NCBI RefSeq assembly: GCF_964656455.1
Contig: NC_135715.1
Coordinates: 37,892,603 to 37,956,602 of the forward strand
Direction: 5' to 3'
Length of the DNA stretch: 64,000 nt
Origin: Halichoerus grypus
Lineage: Eukaryota; Chordata; Mammalia; Carnivora; Phocidae
Positions 50,326 to 62,759 of this stretch are shown piece after piece (the first letter of the stretch is position 1; each line of letters begins with the position of its first letter). The position numbers and the translations under genes were made by a program. The notes beneath the pieces are model-generated. The model saw only the letters and a program-made list of their open reading frames with translations. It did not search any database and was not told where the DNA came from.

Positions 50326-51234
50326 TTCTGCATCTTTATTATCTTGAAATAGGAACTTGGGAAATATAATCATATTATGTTAATGTAATTAGAATTGCAA
50401 CTTTGAGGAACTGACACATAAAATTCTTATTAGAAAAGAAACCTCAGATTTGATAAGAAGTGTACCATGATCTCTTTTTCAATTTATCTGGACATTTCTT
50501 AGGTGCTTATTATGCATGGATATAAATGTTTGTCTTAATATATTTATCTAAATGTATTTAATAAATCTGATATTATTAAAGTTTATACACACACAAATGG
50601 ATCTAAAGTTGCATTACTCTGCCAACATTTTTTTCTGCTGGACTGAATTTCTATATTGTAGGCAAAAGTTCTGTTTAATCTGAGATGCCTAAAGTCTTCA
50701 GACTTTCATGCAAAATTCTATATGTGTGTGTGTATGTGTGTGTAGTGTAAAACATATGTGATTATCATCTTATAAAATATAATAAACCAAAAATAGTCTT
50801 AGAGCCAGTAATCTCTAAAGTAATTTCATTATTTTGAAGCTGCCATTATTAAAATTACTTGGCTATCCATTCTAGCATATGGATATGAGAAGAAAGAACT
50901 CTTTAAATTTGCTGAATTATACGGTGGTATCTTAGTGCATTGTTCCTAGGAAATGAAAGGGTCACCTGAATCTCAGTTCTTTATATCAGTCATGGTTCCC
51001 CCAAAAGACAGCACACTCAACCTTTATTTTAAAGGCCTTAATTGAAGTAACTATTTATAGTGTTGTAGATGGAATTAAATGGTTTCATAGGAGGTTTCAC
51101 GCCACTCAGGGACTAGTAACAGCCAGAAAACATTTCCAACACTGAATCCCAGTGTGAATTTAGTCGCCTGTCAGAAGTTAAAGTTCTAGAGTGATGCAGC
51201 TATTTTTAGAACCACATGATAAATAAATATATAT
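50326..51234. other. Single-copy DNA
   Basis: No gene is recognised. A short TG-rich run at 50721-50742. 50985-51210 ('ggttcccccaaaagacagcac' and following) looks repeat-like but I cannot assign a family. Confidence 0.45.
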
Positions 51235-51655
51235 ACTTACATATTTCAGCAACATGAATAAATCTAAAAGATATACTCGATGAAAAAAGTCAGACATAGA
51301 AAGACAAATACTGTATGATTTTATTTACATGTGGAATCTTAAAAACAAAATAAATAACAACAACAATGAAAACAGAAACAGAAGAATAAACTGGTAGATC
51401 CCAGAGGGGAGGGGTCTATCAGGATGAGTGAAATAGGTGAAGGGGATTAAAAAGTACCAACTTCCACTTATAGAGAATCACCAAGATGAAAAGTACAGTA
51501 TAGGGAATATAGTCAATAATACTGTAATAGTGTTTTGTGAAAACAAATGGTGACTACACTTAACATGGTGAGCATTGAGTAATGCATAGAATTATCAAAT
51601 TGCTATGCTGTACATCTGAAACTAATAGTGTATGTCAACTGTTCTTAAAAAAAAA
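51235..51655 (+). mobile_element. Old L1 3' UTR fragment, sense
   Basis: 'gtatgattttatttacatgtggaatc', 'tggtagatcccagaggggag', 'ggtgaaggggatta' and 'tgctatgctgtacatctgaaact' followed by an A-run match the order of L1 3' UTR sequence in the sense direction. More diverged than the copy at 49683. Confidence 0.8.
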
Positions 51656-52315
51656 TAGAAAGGAAATATATGGCCATTTGGTTACCGCCTGAAAAAAATG
51701 ATCATGCCTACATGAGGACACAACCATAAAGTTCAAATAGTATGGGGTTCAAAGAGCTTCCAGGTGTGTGAACACATCTATGTCCTGGAAGAGTGATGCA
51801 CCTAAACACTATGCAGACAGAAGCTCCTGGGCTATGGGACTCTTTCAGACCTCACCCTATATATTTCTTCATCTGGCTGTTCATTAGTATCTTTTATCAT
51901 ATCCCTTAATAAACTGGTAAATGTAAGTAAGTGTTTTTTTTCAGTTCTGTGAGCCAGTCTAACAAGTAATCAAATCCAAAGGGGAGGAGGTCATGGGAAC
52001 CTTCAATTTGTAGCAAAGTCAGACAGAAGTTGTGGGTGACCTCAAGACCTACAAATTATGGTTGGCATCTGAAGTAGGGAGCAGTGTCCTGGGACTGAGC
52101 CCTTATCTCCAGGTAGGTAGTGTCAAATTGAGTTAGGCACCCAGGTAATATTGCAGAGAATTGCCTGTTGAGGAAGGAAAAAAAACCAGAAGTGACTGAA
52201 GTGAAATGTTCTATGTGAAAACAAAGGAGACATAAAGGAAGAGAGCTGTAGGTTTTTCCTATACATAACCCAAGAATTTGCATTTTACAAACAATACCAA
52301 GCTGAATTTCTGCAC
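51656..52315. other. Single-copy DNA, no gene recognised
   Basis: One 92-codon minus-strand frame (52334-52056) overlaps the start of the next SINE and shows no recognisable domain. Nothing else is seen. Confidence 0.5.
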
Positions 52316-52327
52316 TAAAAGTTTGGA

Positions 52328-52548
52328 GGGGCACCTTGGTGGCTTAGTCAGTTAAGTGTCTGACTCTGGATTTCTGTTGAGGTCATGATCTAGGAGTCAT
52401 AAGATCAAGCCCCAGGTCAGGCTCCATGCTCAGTTTGGAATCTGCTAGAGATTCTCTCTCTTCCTCTGCCTCTGCCCTTCCCCCAGCTCATGCTCTCTCT
52501 CTCTCTCAAAATAAATAAAGTCTCTTAAAAATAATAAAAATAAAAAAA
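52328..52548 (+). mobile_element. Can-SINE, old subfamily
   Basis: Head 'ggggcaccttggtggcttag', 'gactctggatttctg' block, CT-rich domain and a mixed AATAAA tail. Exact TSD TAAAAGTTTGGA at 52316-52327 and 52549-52560 despite a diverged body. Confidence 0.94.
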
Positions 52549-53526
52549 TAAAAGTTTGGAAAACTGAAGAGAAGTTACCTGAAACACTTCCAGTAAAAGA
52601 AGTACCCTTTGTCTATCTTTGTTTAATCAAAAGATTTTAACAAAGCTTTCCCAAACAATGAGCTCTTTACTCCCTGAGAGGAATTGCACAATCTTCTTAG
52701 AGACCTGTCTCATACAGCTGGAGCTTTTTAAATAGCAGGATTTTCTTTCTCTTATTCTTACAACTTGCATGAGGAAAGTATCTTTAACACCATTGTTAAA
52801 TTAGGTTATTGCTCAGTCTGTATTTTTTCTTGCTTATAAAATGATTATAAACTTTGATAAAACACTAGTATCCATTAAAAGTGTCCTAATTTCATAGTAT
52901 AATTTTCAAAAAGGTAATATTGTGACTTTATTCAAATGTATAAAATAAAGATGTATCAGTGATTTTATTTAAATCATTAGTTAACAAAGGAACCAATTGG
53001 ATGTGAAAACTAGTCCAAAGAACATTTAAAAACTTAGTCAATTTAACAAAGAAATATTAGGAAAAGGTTTTTGGATTATTTACAAAACTGGTTAATGTCC
53101 AACAGAGCCATAAATTACAATCTTTATTGTTATTGGTCCCAATGAATAAAAAAATACTTCCATCTCTGCTGGCCAACAATATACAAGTTAACTCTTTTCC
53201 TTATATAGTTGTGTAATAGACAGTTAACACTTCAACCCCAATACTCTGCTGACAATACACCTAGCATCCTTTTTTGTCTATTTATGAACTTTGAATAATT
53301 TTTCTGACACTAATAACCATCCCTAGCATAAATGTCAAGTCAAGAGCACCTGTAATAATATTTGGGAGCATAGGTACTTTATAATTATCTGGATACTGTA
53401 ACTGAATTAGAACTCCACTAGATGAAATTTATTTAGAGATATATTTATTTAAGATACATGTATTCAACTGTTCTTATATGAGAAGTTGTAATGGAGAAAA
53501 TCACAAGCAGGAAATGAAGATGGAAT

Positions 53527-53727
53527 ATTAATAATTACATTTTAAAAAATAACATTTAGATCCCTGTGATTATAAAAGATCTTGAAGCACTGAGTGGAGA
53601 TGGAAGTTGCACTGTGGCTATAAAGATAAAAAACTGTAAAAGACAATATTGGTCTCAACAATCTCCTAATACAGATAATTGTTTAAATAAATGCCATGCA
53701 CCCAAGCATAGTAACACAAAAAAGAAA
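53527..53727 (+). repeat. 201-bp direct repeat, copy 1
   Basis: Starts 'attaataattacatttt' and ends 'gtaacacaaaaaagaaa'. I found no mismatch with 54707-54907, 1,180 bp downstream in the same orientation. The sequences outside both edges are unrelated. Confidence 0.97.
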
Positions 53728-53946
53728 AGTATCATGTGGTAAATTAATGCCACAGCATGTAGCAGAAGAATAAAGGAAATTTTGAATGTAAAAGCCAGAA
53801 AAACCTTCTGAATCAAGTAGACTTTGAGACTTATAAAATAAAATTTGGATTATAAGGGAAAATCTGGAAGGCAGTACATAACATGTCTGCATTCATTCCC
53901 AAGTATTATTCAAGTGTCAATTCCATACCAGGTAGACTGTCTGTCA

Positions 53947-53985
53947 GTCTATCTATCATCTATCTATCTATCCATCCATCTGTCT
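53947..53985 (+). repeat. (ATCT/ATCC)n microsatellite
   Basis: Imperfect tetranucleotide array, TCTATCTATCATC followed by CTAT and CCAT units, lying between the two copies of the 201-bp repeat. Confidence 0.88.
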
Positions 53986-54706
53986 AGGAGTGGATGCTGT
54001 GTCATACTGATATTAATGGTTTCTGTATGTGTATATATACACACAATATGCACACACACACATACACTCTTGTGTATGATACACACCCAATTGTCCAATA
54101 TCCTGATTGGAATTACATTCTACCTGTTTATTAAATACTGTCTTAAAAACACTCCAGAAGAAACAACAGCAATCTTTTCATTCAGCTATATTTATTTCTG
54201 ATCAACACAAGGTATTTTATTGATGAACATAAATTAATTATGTTAGGATTAATTAGAAATTAATTTTTGTCAATGAAGTGAGTGGTGTTCAAAATAAGCC
54301 TTTTAGTTAGCAGTGTTTTATGGATACATCTATCCTTACCCGAAAAGTAATAGTAGGATTTGATGAGCCCAATTATTTATATTCTTTGAGGTGATACTTA
54401 ACACTTAAATCTGAAATAGTAATGCATTTGCCACCGAATAGAGGATTATTGATAATTTCCTTTGATCTTATGGTTAATTGGCCATCACAAATAATATGTT
54501 GTTTAATTTGATTCTAGTGCACCTTTTGTGCAATGAGCTGATGGAAGTAACTAAAATGACACAGAGTCTTGCAAGTAAATGCTAAATTATTTTAGAGTTT
54601 ATTTGTGTTTTGCTAATTATGGGCATATGACAGAATTTGATTTGAGGCTTATTTTCATTGTAGCATATGAAGTAATCCTTCATTCCCTATAACTATTAAA
54701 GGGATC

Positions 54707-54907
54707 ATTAATAATTACATTTTAAAAAATAACATTTAGATCCCTGTGATTATAAAAGATCTTGAAGCACTGAGTGGAGATGGAAGTTGCACTGTGGCTA
54801 TAAAGATAAAAAACTGTAAAAGACAATATTGGTCTCAACAATCTCCTAATACAGATAATTGTTTAAATAAATGCCATGCACCCAAGCATAGTAACACAAA
54901 AAAGAAA
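54707..54907 (+). repeat. 201-bp direct repeat, copy 2
   Basis: Identical by eye to 53527-53727, with 979 bp between the copies. No A-tail, TSD or terminal inverted repeat at either edge, which argues against an ordinary transposon. Confidence 0.97.
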
Positions 54908-56589
54908 TAGATTTTCAGATATTTATGAAAAACAGTAATACAGCGCCTCTTTATCTTATGGCAGTTTACAATAGAATAAAACAATAAGGTAACAGAATGT
55001 TATAAAACCATTGAGTAGTGGAACTTATTATTAGGGTGATGAGTGAAGTTCTTTCTAAGGGTCCATATTTAAGTTAAAGGATGAGAAGGATAATTATATC
55101 CCTATCTACATATTGGGTAAAATTGGGAACTATATCCTATATTTCAGAGAGAGCATGAGAAAGAGATGAAAAATTATTGTAAAGACCTAAAAGCAGGAAA
55201 AAAATATGACATGATCCAGAGAATGTCAGGGCTTTTAAGACAAGAAAAATCAAGGGAATGGAGAGAACTCTTAAGAGGCACCAGGTAAGTTTGAGAGTTT
55301 GGAATTGCCAGGTCTTACAAGTCTTGATTAAAATAAGGCACGAAGTTAAATATTGTTTTAAGTAATATAAAGAAGACTCCTGTAAAAATTTCAAGAGGCA
55401 TTTATATGATCCGCTTGGGATATAAAGAAAATACTCAGATGATCTGTGAAGAATAGATGAACTGAAAAAGGGAAAATAAGGCAGTAGAAAATCTAATTTA
55501 ATAACTAAAGTAATTGTCACTTAGACGTGGTGGTTGAACAGGAAGATGGATGCAAATACGTTTTGAGGGGCTCGTTAACCTAGATGTTGAATTCCCCAAG
55601 AATGATAATAGAAGTATATAGGAAGACTACAAACCATAAATATTTCTAAGAAGGATGGCAGCTCTCATGCCTCTTCTCCCAAAAGTCTATGGTGTCAGAG
55701 AAGTAAATACCTCCTGATTTTGTGTGTCACTGAGGAAAAAACATCATCAAAGAGTAGCCACATATCAGTTAAACAAAGGGGTTAGGAGAAGGTGTGAGGA
55801 TATCTTGGAATTTTCTAATCACTTAAGGAGAATTCAGAGGAAAGAACTGCAGGTTTGTATAGAGCTAAATACTGGCAAGTGTTCTCAGGTTAATGACAAT
55901 ACCGAGTCATATGTGGATAACAATTGATTGCCAAGGAGACTTATACTTTATACTTTAAGTAATCCTTAAAGTAAACATGAATACAAGACCTAATGGAACT
56001 GGTCTTGGTGGAGATGTAGAGTACAAGTTTCCTTTAAGAATCTTTGAGTAACCCATTAAAAATGGCATGGAAGGTTCACATAGGAATGATTTGGGAAAAG
56101 ATTATGGAATACCTTAAATGCTGGAGTAAATACTTGCTTTATGTAGCTGTTTGTGGGGGCTTTTTTTGTCTACCTCATTTTCAGGAATTACTGGATGTGC
56201 AACACAGTAGCACTTCTTTTTACAAATTTTAGAAACAATAGAAAAAGTGATGGAGAGAGACAGAAAGAGGCAGGAAGTAGAGGAAAATCCAGTGTTGTAA
56301 CTGTGGCACTTGTGAGCTTTTGATGGCCATATTCCACAAGGAGCAAAAAAAATGTTCCAAAGAAAGAATGATGAAGCAGACATATTGAAAGAAGCGAAAT
56401 GGAGAGAGATGACATCATCTCTTTATAGCAGATCTCCAATCTCTGATCCTGTTCACGAGACCCAGCTCCATTGCTAGCCTTGCATTTGTGAGACATCCCG
56501 ATATACTTTCATTAAATTTCCTGTTTTTTTCCCTAATAGTTGTTTAAATTGTGCTTCTTTAACTTGGAATCAAAAGAATCCTAATTCCA

Positions 56590-56950
56590 AAAGTATTACA
56601 CTGCATTTAGAATGAAATACAAACCCTTTTTCGTGGCCTCTCATCACCATCTGGTCCTGTCTTCCTTTCCCACCTCATCTCTTTCCAGTCTCCTCCTCAC
56701 TCTTTATGGCAGAACAGATCATCTTTGCTTTCCAGAGCCTCAAAGTTTGTTTTAGCTCTGGAGTCTCTATACTATTTTTTGTACTTTGTCTAGAATACTC
56801 TGCTTCCAGTCATCTTCCTGGCTGACTCTTTTAGATAAATTGACCAGAATGTTAGCAGCTTAAAAGGCTTTTTCTTGACCACCTTTGTAGAATAGCTTTA
56901 TTTACACTATCACTCTACATCACATTACTCTCTACTTTTTTAAAATTAAA
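56590..56950 (+). repeat. L2 (LINE-2) fragment
   Basis: 'aatgaaatacaaacccttt', 'ggcctctcatcaccatctgg', 'gaatactctgcttcc' and 'gctttttcttgaccacc' follow the order of the L2 3' region. Strongly diverged and immobile. Confidence 0.65.
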
Positions 56951-58412
56951 ATTTAAAGTTTATAATTTTATGTTTTATGTATTATTGTTTCCATGTGACT
57001 AAGAGAAGGAAATAGACCCTAATAAGCATCAATTTTTTATTGAGTGAATAAATGATATAAACAGAAGATATTAATTTTTATAAATATTTTAGCAAGAAAA
57101 TTACATAATCATAGTTATTGTAGGAAGTCACAAAAGTTTTAGTGTCAAAAGCACATTAGAAAATAGAGGAATTAAAATCAGACTCATTAAAAATTGTTAC
57201 AGTAATTGAGGCCTCAAGTGATGATGGTCCTACAATGGAGAAAATCAGTAAGGCAGGAAAGAAAATAAATGTGATATATTCCCAAGAAAGAGATGACTGG
57301 CTATGAAAAGGCACTTAGTTCCCTCTATGTAGTTTTTTAAAAAATAATTTTAACTTGTTATTAATAGATAAGAATTTTTACTTTAAAGAGATTCTTTATA
57401 TACTCCTTTTAAACAAGAGCCTATATGTCCTTGGTGCTAGATGGAGAGAAGATGAGGAAAGCATTTTATGTGTGCATTAATGATGTAAAACAAAGGCATG
57501 CTGTGTTGTTCTCATAGAAAACCTATAGAGTTACAACAAAATTTCAAGTCTGTACGCTTTTGCTTTGAACTCTGCAGACATCAGATGTGCACTGCATTTT
57601 AGAACAGCCATATTTTTATTTAAGAGGTAAACTAGACAGTCGTTGTGTAGGCATGTAACTAAAATGTGAAGGATGTAAAAGTTACTTAAATTAAGGAGTT
57701 CAAGGAATTACAAAGCCATTTTGTGGTACAGGTGAACAGTGAGAAAACTGAAGTCTTTGAGGAAGGTTAGAAAGGGAAACGATAACAGAAAGTTTTCATG
57801 CAAGGTTTTGTAGTGTCCTGGTAGCTGGTAAAAGAGATCAATCAAGAAAGAGTGGCATAAATAAGTACTTTTGCAATTATAAGAGTAGAAGTCATTGATG
57901 TTAATTATTAATATCCAGGAATTTGTAGCAGCTAACCACACATTCTTTTTTAGTAGGGAAATATTGTGTCCTATGAAGAGTGAATATGGAATCCTTGGAG
58001 AAATTTCAGTACCTGTTTAGTCAAAGAAATGGATGGGGATGTCCATAGAAAGTGGAGGATTAAGGAGATTAAATATTTCAGAGGTCCCAAAGAACATGAT
58101 GTCAGGATGCTGGAGTATAACATTTGTGGCAGTTTTTGAACTTGAGTTCAGACCCCTGCTGAGGTCCAATCTGATTCCTTGCCTTCTGTTTTCTTCTTTT
58201 CAGTAGATCCCAGGACTCATTTTGTTTCTTATTCAGTAATGTTTGACACAGCATCTCATGCTCTTACTCTCTTTCATACTACTTCTGAAAAAATGCACAG
58301 ATAATTTTGCTTGAGTTTAGCTATTACATGAGTTTTTCTGTTTTTTATTTTTGAGTCTGTTGCTCACCAATTTTTGTCCTACTTTCATCAGTCCCTGTTA
58401 ATTCTCCCCCAA

Positions 58413-58448
58413 CATACATACATACATACATGCATACATACATACATA
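58413..58448 (+). repeat. (CATA)n microsatellite
   Basis: Nine CATA units with one TGCATA interruption. Confidence 0.94.
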
Positions 58449-58704
58449 TTTAAACCCTTTCTTCTGACACCATCTTAACTAAGCTTGTGAAATTATTTGT
58501 GAAAATTGAGGGTGTAATGCAGACAGAATACTATGAAACTTCTAATCTCAGATGGTTATTTTCCATGTTTTAGGGTATGTTAACTTTATGCAGGCTTTCT
58601 AAGATACAGGATTAATAATAGCTAACAGTAAAGTTCTTACTAAATGTCAGACATTGTAAAACATGCATTACATGTATTTTTTAAATTTTGATAGCATCCC
58701 TGTC

Positions 58705-61700
58705 CATAGGTTGCCTTTTAGTTTTGTTGATTGTTTCCTTCGCTGTGCAGAAGCTTTTTATCTTGATAAGTCCAATAGTACATTTTTGCTTTGTTTCCCT
58801 TGCCTCTGGAGATGTGTCTAGTAAGAAGTTGCTAAGGCTGAGTTCAAAGAGGTCACTGCCTGTGTTCTCCTCTACGATTTTGATGGTTTCCAGTCTCACA
58901 TTTAGGTCTTTCATCCATTTTTGAATTTATTTTTGTGTATGGTGTAAGAAAGTGGTCCAGTTTCATTCTTTTGCATGTTGCTGTCAAGTTTTCCCAACAC
59001 CATTTTTTGAAAAGACTCTTCTTTCCATTTGATATTCTTTCCTGCTTTGTTGAAGGTTAGTTGACCATATAGTCGTGGGTCCATTTCTGGGTTTTTTATT
59101 CTGTTCCATTGATCAATGTGTCTGTTTTTTTGCCAGTACCATACTACCTTGATTACTACAGCTTTGTAGTGTAGCTTGAATTCCGGAATTGTGATGCCTC
59201 CAACTTTGCTTTGCTTTTTCAGGATGACTTTGGCTATTTGGAGTCTTCTGTGGGTCCGTACAAATTTTAGAATCATTTGTTCTAGCTCTGTGAGAAAATG
59301 CTATTGGTATTTTGATAGGGATTTTACTAAATGTGTACATTGCTTTGGGTAATTAGACATTTTAACAATACTTATTCTTCCAATCCATGAGCATGGAGTG
59401 TTTGTCCATTTCTTTGTGTCCTCTTCAATTTTTTTCATAAGTGGTTCTATAGTTTTCAGAGGGCAGATCTTTTACCTCTTTGGTTTGGTTTATTTCTAGG
59501 TATCTTATGTTTTTTGTGTGTGTGCAATTGTAAATAGGATCAATTCCTTGATTTCTCTTTCTGCTGCTTCATTTTTGCTCGATAGAAATGCAACAGATTT
59601 ATGTACGTTGATTTTATATACTGTGACTTGGTTGAATTTATGTATCAGTTCTGGCAATTTTTTGGTGGAGTCTTTCAGATTTTCTACATAGAGTATCATG
59701 TTGTCTGCAAATAGTGAAAGTTTGACTTCATCTTTGATGATTTGGCTGCTTTTTTTGTTTTTGTTGTCTGATTGCTGAGGCTAGGACTTCCACTACTATG
59801 TTAAACAACCATGGTGAGAGTGCATATCCCTATCTTGTTCCTGACTTTAGAGGAAAAGCTCTCAGTTTTTCCCCATTGAGGATAATATTAGCCATATGGC
59901 CTTTATGATGTTGAGTTATATTCCCTCTATCCCTACTTTGTTGAGGGTTTGTTTGTTTTTTTAATCAAGAATGGGTGCTGTACTTTTTCAAGAATGGATG
60001 CTTTTTCTGTACCTATTAAAAGAATCACATGGTTCTTATACTTTCTTTTATTAATGCAGTGTATCATGTTGATTTATTTGTGGATATTGAACCACCTGCA
60101 GCCCAAGAATAAGTTCCACTTTATTGTGGTGAATAATTCTTTTAATGTACTGTTGGATTCAATTTGCTAGTATCTTTTTGAGAACTTTTGCATCCATGTT
60201 CATCAGGAATATGGTCCTGTAATTCTTTTTAGTCAAATCTTTGGTTTTGGAATCAAAGTAATGCTTGCCTCATAGGGTGAACTTGGAAGTTTTCCTCCCC
60301 TTTCTATATTTTGAAAGTTTGAGAGAATAAGTATTAACTTTTCCTTTAAAAGTTTGGTAGAATACCCCCTGGTAATTCCTCCGACCCTGGACTTCTGTTT
60401 GTGGGGAGATTTTTGGTTACTGACTGAATTTCTTTGCTGGTTATGGGTCTGTTAAAATTTTCTATTTCTTCCTGTTTCAGTTTTTTGGTAGTTTATATGT
60501 TTCTAGCAATTTATCCATTCCTACCAGATTGCCCACTTTGTTGGCATATAATTGCTCATAACATTCTCTTATAATTGTTTGTATTTCTGTGGTATTGGTT
60601 GTGATCTCTCCTTTCATTCATGATTTTATTTATTTGGATCCTTTCTCTTTCTTTTTGAAAAGTCTGGCAAGGGATTTATGAATTTTATTAATTGTTTCAA
60701 AGAACCAGCTGTTAGTTTTGTTGCTCTGTTCTACTGTGTTTTGTTTTTATATCATTTGTTTCTGCTCTAATCTATTATTTCCCTTCTGCTGGTTTTAGGC
60801 TTTATACACTCTTTGTTTTCTAGCTCCTTTAGGTATAAGGTTAGGTTGTGTATTTGAGATTTTTCTTGCTTCTTGAGGGCCTGTATTGTTTTATACTTCC
60901 GTCTTATGACTGCCTTTGCTGCATCCCAAAGGTTTTGGACTGTCATGTTTTCATTTTCATTTGCTTCCATGTATTTTTTTTTTTTTATCTCTCCTTTAAT
61001 TTCCTGGTTAACCCATTCATTCTTTAGTAGGATGTTCTTTAACCTGCACATATTTGTGGTCTTTCCAAAGTTTTTCTTGTGGTCGACTTCAAGTTTCATA
61101 GCCTTGTGGTCTGAATATATGCATGGTGTGATCTCAATCTTTTTGTAGCACTTGAGGCCTGATTTGTGACCCAGTATGTGATCTGTTCCAAAGAATGTAC
61201 AATGTGCATTCAAAAAGAATGTGTATTCTGTTGCTATAAGATAAAATATTTTGAATATATCTGTTAAGTCCATCTGGTGTAGTGTGTCATTCAAAGCCCT
61301 TGTTTCCTTGTTGATCTTCTGCTTAGATGATCTGTCCATTGCTGGAAGTGGGGTGTTAAAGTCCCCTACTATTATTGTATTATTATCAATGAGTTTCTTT
61401 ATGTTTGTTATTAATTGATTTATATATTTGGGTGCTCCCAAGTTGGGGGCATAAATATTTACAATTGTTAGATCTTCTTATTGGATAGACCCCTTTCTTA
61501 TGATATAGTGCCCTTCTTCATCACTTATTACAGTTTTGGGGTTAAAATCTAGTTTGTCTGATATAAGTCTGGCTACTCTGGCTTTCTTTTGATATCCATT
61601 AGCATGAGAGGTTGTTCTTCATATCCTCACTTTCAATCTGGAGGTCCCTTTAGGTCTATAATGAGTCTCTTGTAAGCAGCATATCGATGGATTTTGGCTT

Positions 61701-61800
61701 TTTATCCATTCTGATATCTGTGTCTTTTGATCAGAACATTTAAATTTACATTCAGAGGGATCATTGATAGATATGAATTTAGTTCCATTGTATTACCTGT
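58705..61800 (-). pseudogene. L1 ORF2 pseudogene, 3'-truncated
   Basis: The endonuclease C-terminal part is open at 61441-60767 and keeps its GDFNTPL, TDHILGHK and SDHKAM motifs. The N-terminal endonuclease is readable antisense near 61.66-61.7 kb but has stops. RT is scattered over several frames (60450-59500). Its FADD box reads FADN at 59700-59705, losing one catalytic Asp. The C-terminal end after the KETINKTKRQP block is absent. Inactive. Confidence 0.9.
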
Positions 61801-61849
61801 AAAGTCAGTGTTTCTGGAGATTTTTTCTGTTTCTTTCTAGTCTTTGCTG

Positions 61850-62759
61850 ATTTTGGTCTTTCTTTCCCACTCAAAGGGTCCCCTTTAATATTTCTTACAG
61901 GGCTGGTTTAGTGGTCATGATCTCCTTTAGTTTTTATTTTATGGGAAACTCTATCTCTCCTTCTATTCTGAATGACAGCTTTGCTGGATAAAGTATTCTT
62001 GCCTGTATATTTTTCCCCTTCAGCATGTTGAATATATCATGCCACTCTCTTCTGGCCTGCCAGATTTCTGTGGATAGATCTGCTGATAACCTGATTCATC
62101 TTCTCTTGTAAGTTAAGGATTTCTTTTCCCCTGTAGCTTTCAGGATTCTTGCCTTATCACTATATTTTGCAAATTTTACTATGATATGTCTTGGTGATGG
62201 CAGCTTTTGTTGAATTTGATAGGAATTCTCTGTGCCTCTTGGATTTGGATGACTGTTTTGTTTTTTTTTCCCCCAGATTAGGGAAGTTCCAGCTATAATT
62301 TTCTCAAATAAAACTTCTCTTTTTCCCTCTCTTCTTCTTCTTCTGGGACTCCTATGATACAAATGTTATTATGCTCTACTTAGTCACTAAGTTCCCTAAG
62401 TCTGCCTTCATGATCCAATACTTTCCTTTCCCTCTTCTTTTCAGCTTCATTATTTCCATAATTTTATCTTTTATATCACTCATTCATTCCTCTGTTTCAT
62501 CCATCCTTGTTGTCATTGTGTCTAGTCAGTTTTGCATCTTGCTTTTAGCCTTTTTTTTTTTGGCCTGACTAGTTTTTAGTTCTTTTATCTCTGCAGTAAG
62601 GGATTCTTTAGTGTCTTCTGTGCTTTTCTCAAGTCCAGCTAGTATCCTTATGATTGTTGTTTTAAATTCAGGCATCTTACTTATATCTGTTTTGATTAAA
62701 TCCCTAGCTGTGATCTCTTCCTGTGCTTTCTTTCGTAGTGAATTCCTCTGTCTTGTCAC
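61850..62759 (-). pseudogene. L1 ORF1 pseudogene
   Basis: Starts with MTRQRNSLRKKAQEEI at 62759, a typical carnivore L1 ORF1p N-terminus followed by the leucine-rich coiled-coil entry (IRILAGLEKSTEDTKESL). After a stop near 62526, the RNA-binding core and C-terminal domain continue in other frames (62362-62096, TPRHIIVKFAKYSDKARILKA-like). The 3' limit is estimated from the start of ORF2 homology. ORF1p coats L1 RNA as a trimer; this copy cannot make it. Confidence 0.85.

Larger units (their letters stand above)
52561..58704. other. 6.1 kb DNA without genes
   Basis: No gene is recognised. Contains the duplicated 201-bp segment, an L2 piece, ATCT and CATA microsatellites and a short CA run near 54053. 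The minus-strand frame at 55520-55137 (127 codons, hydrophobic) has no recognisable domain and is probably chance. Confidence 0.5.

Noticed and set aside
53527..54907. The 201-bp repeats as LTRs of a small retroelement
   Set aside because: They lack TG...CA ends, a primer-binding site, a polypurine tract and a TSD, and the 979 bp between them show no coding trace.
55137..55520. 127-codon hydrophobic minus-strand frame
   Set aside because: No domain, no conserved pattern, no promoter or polyadenylation context. Random frames of this length are expected in 64 kb of DNA.
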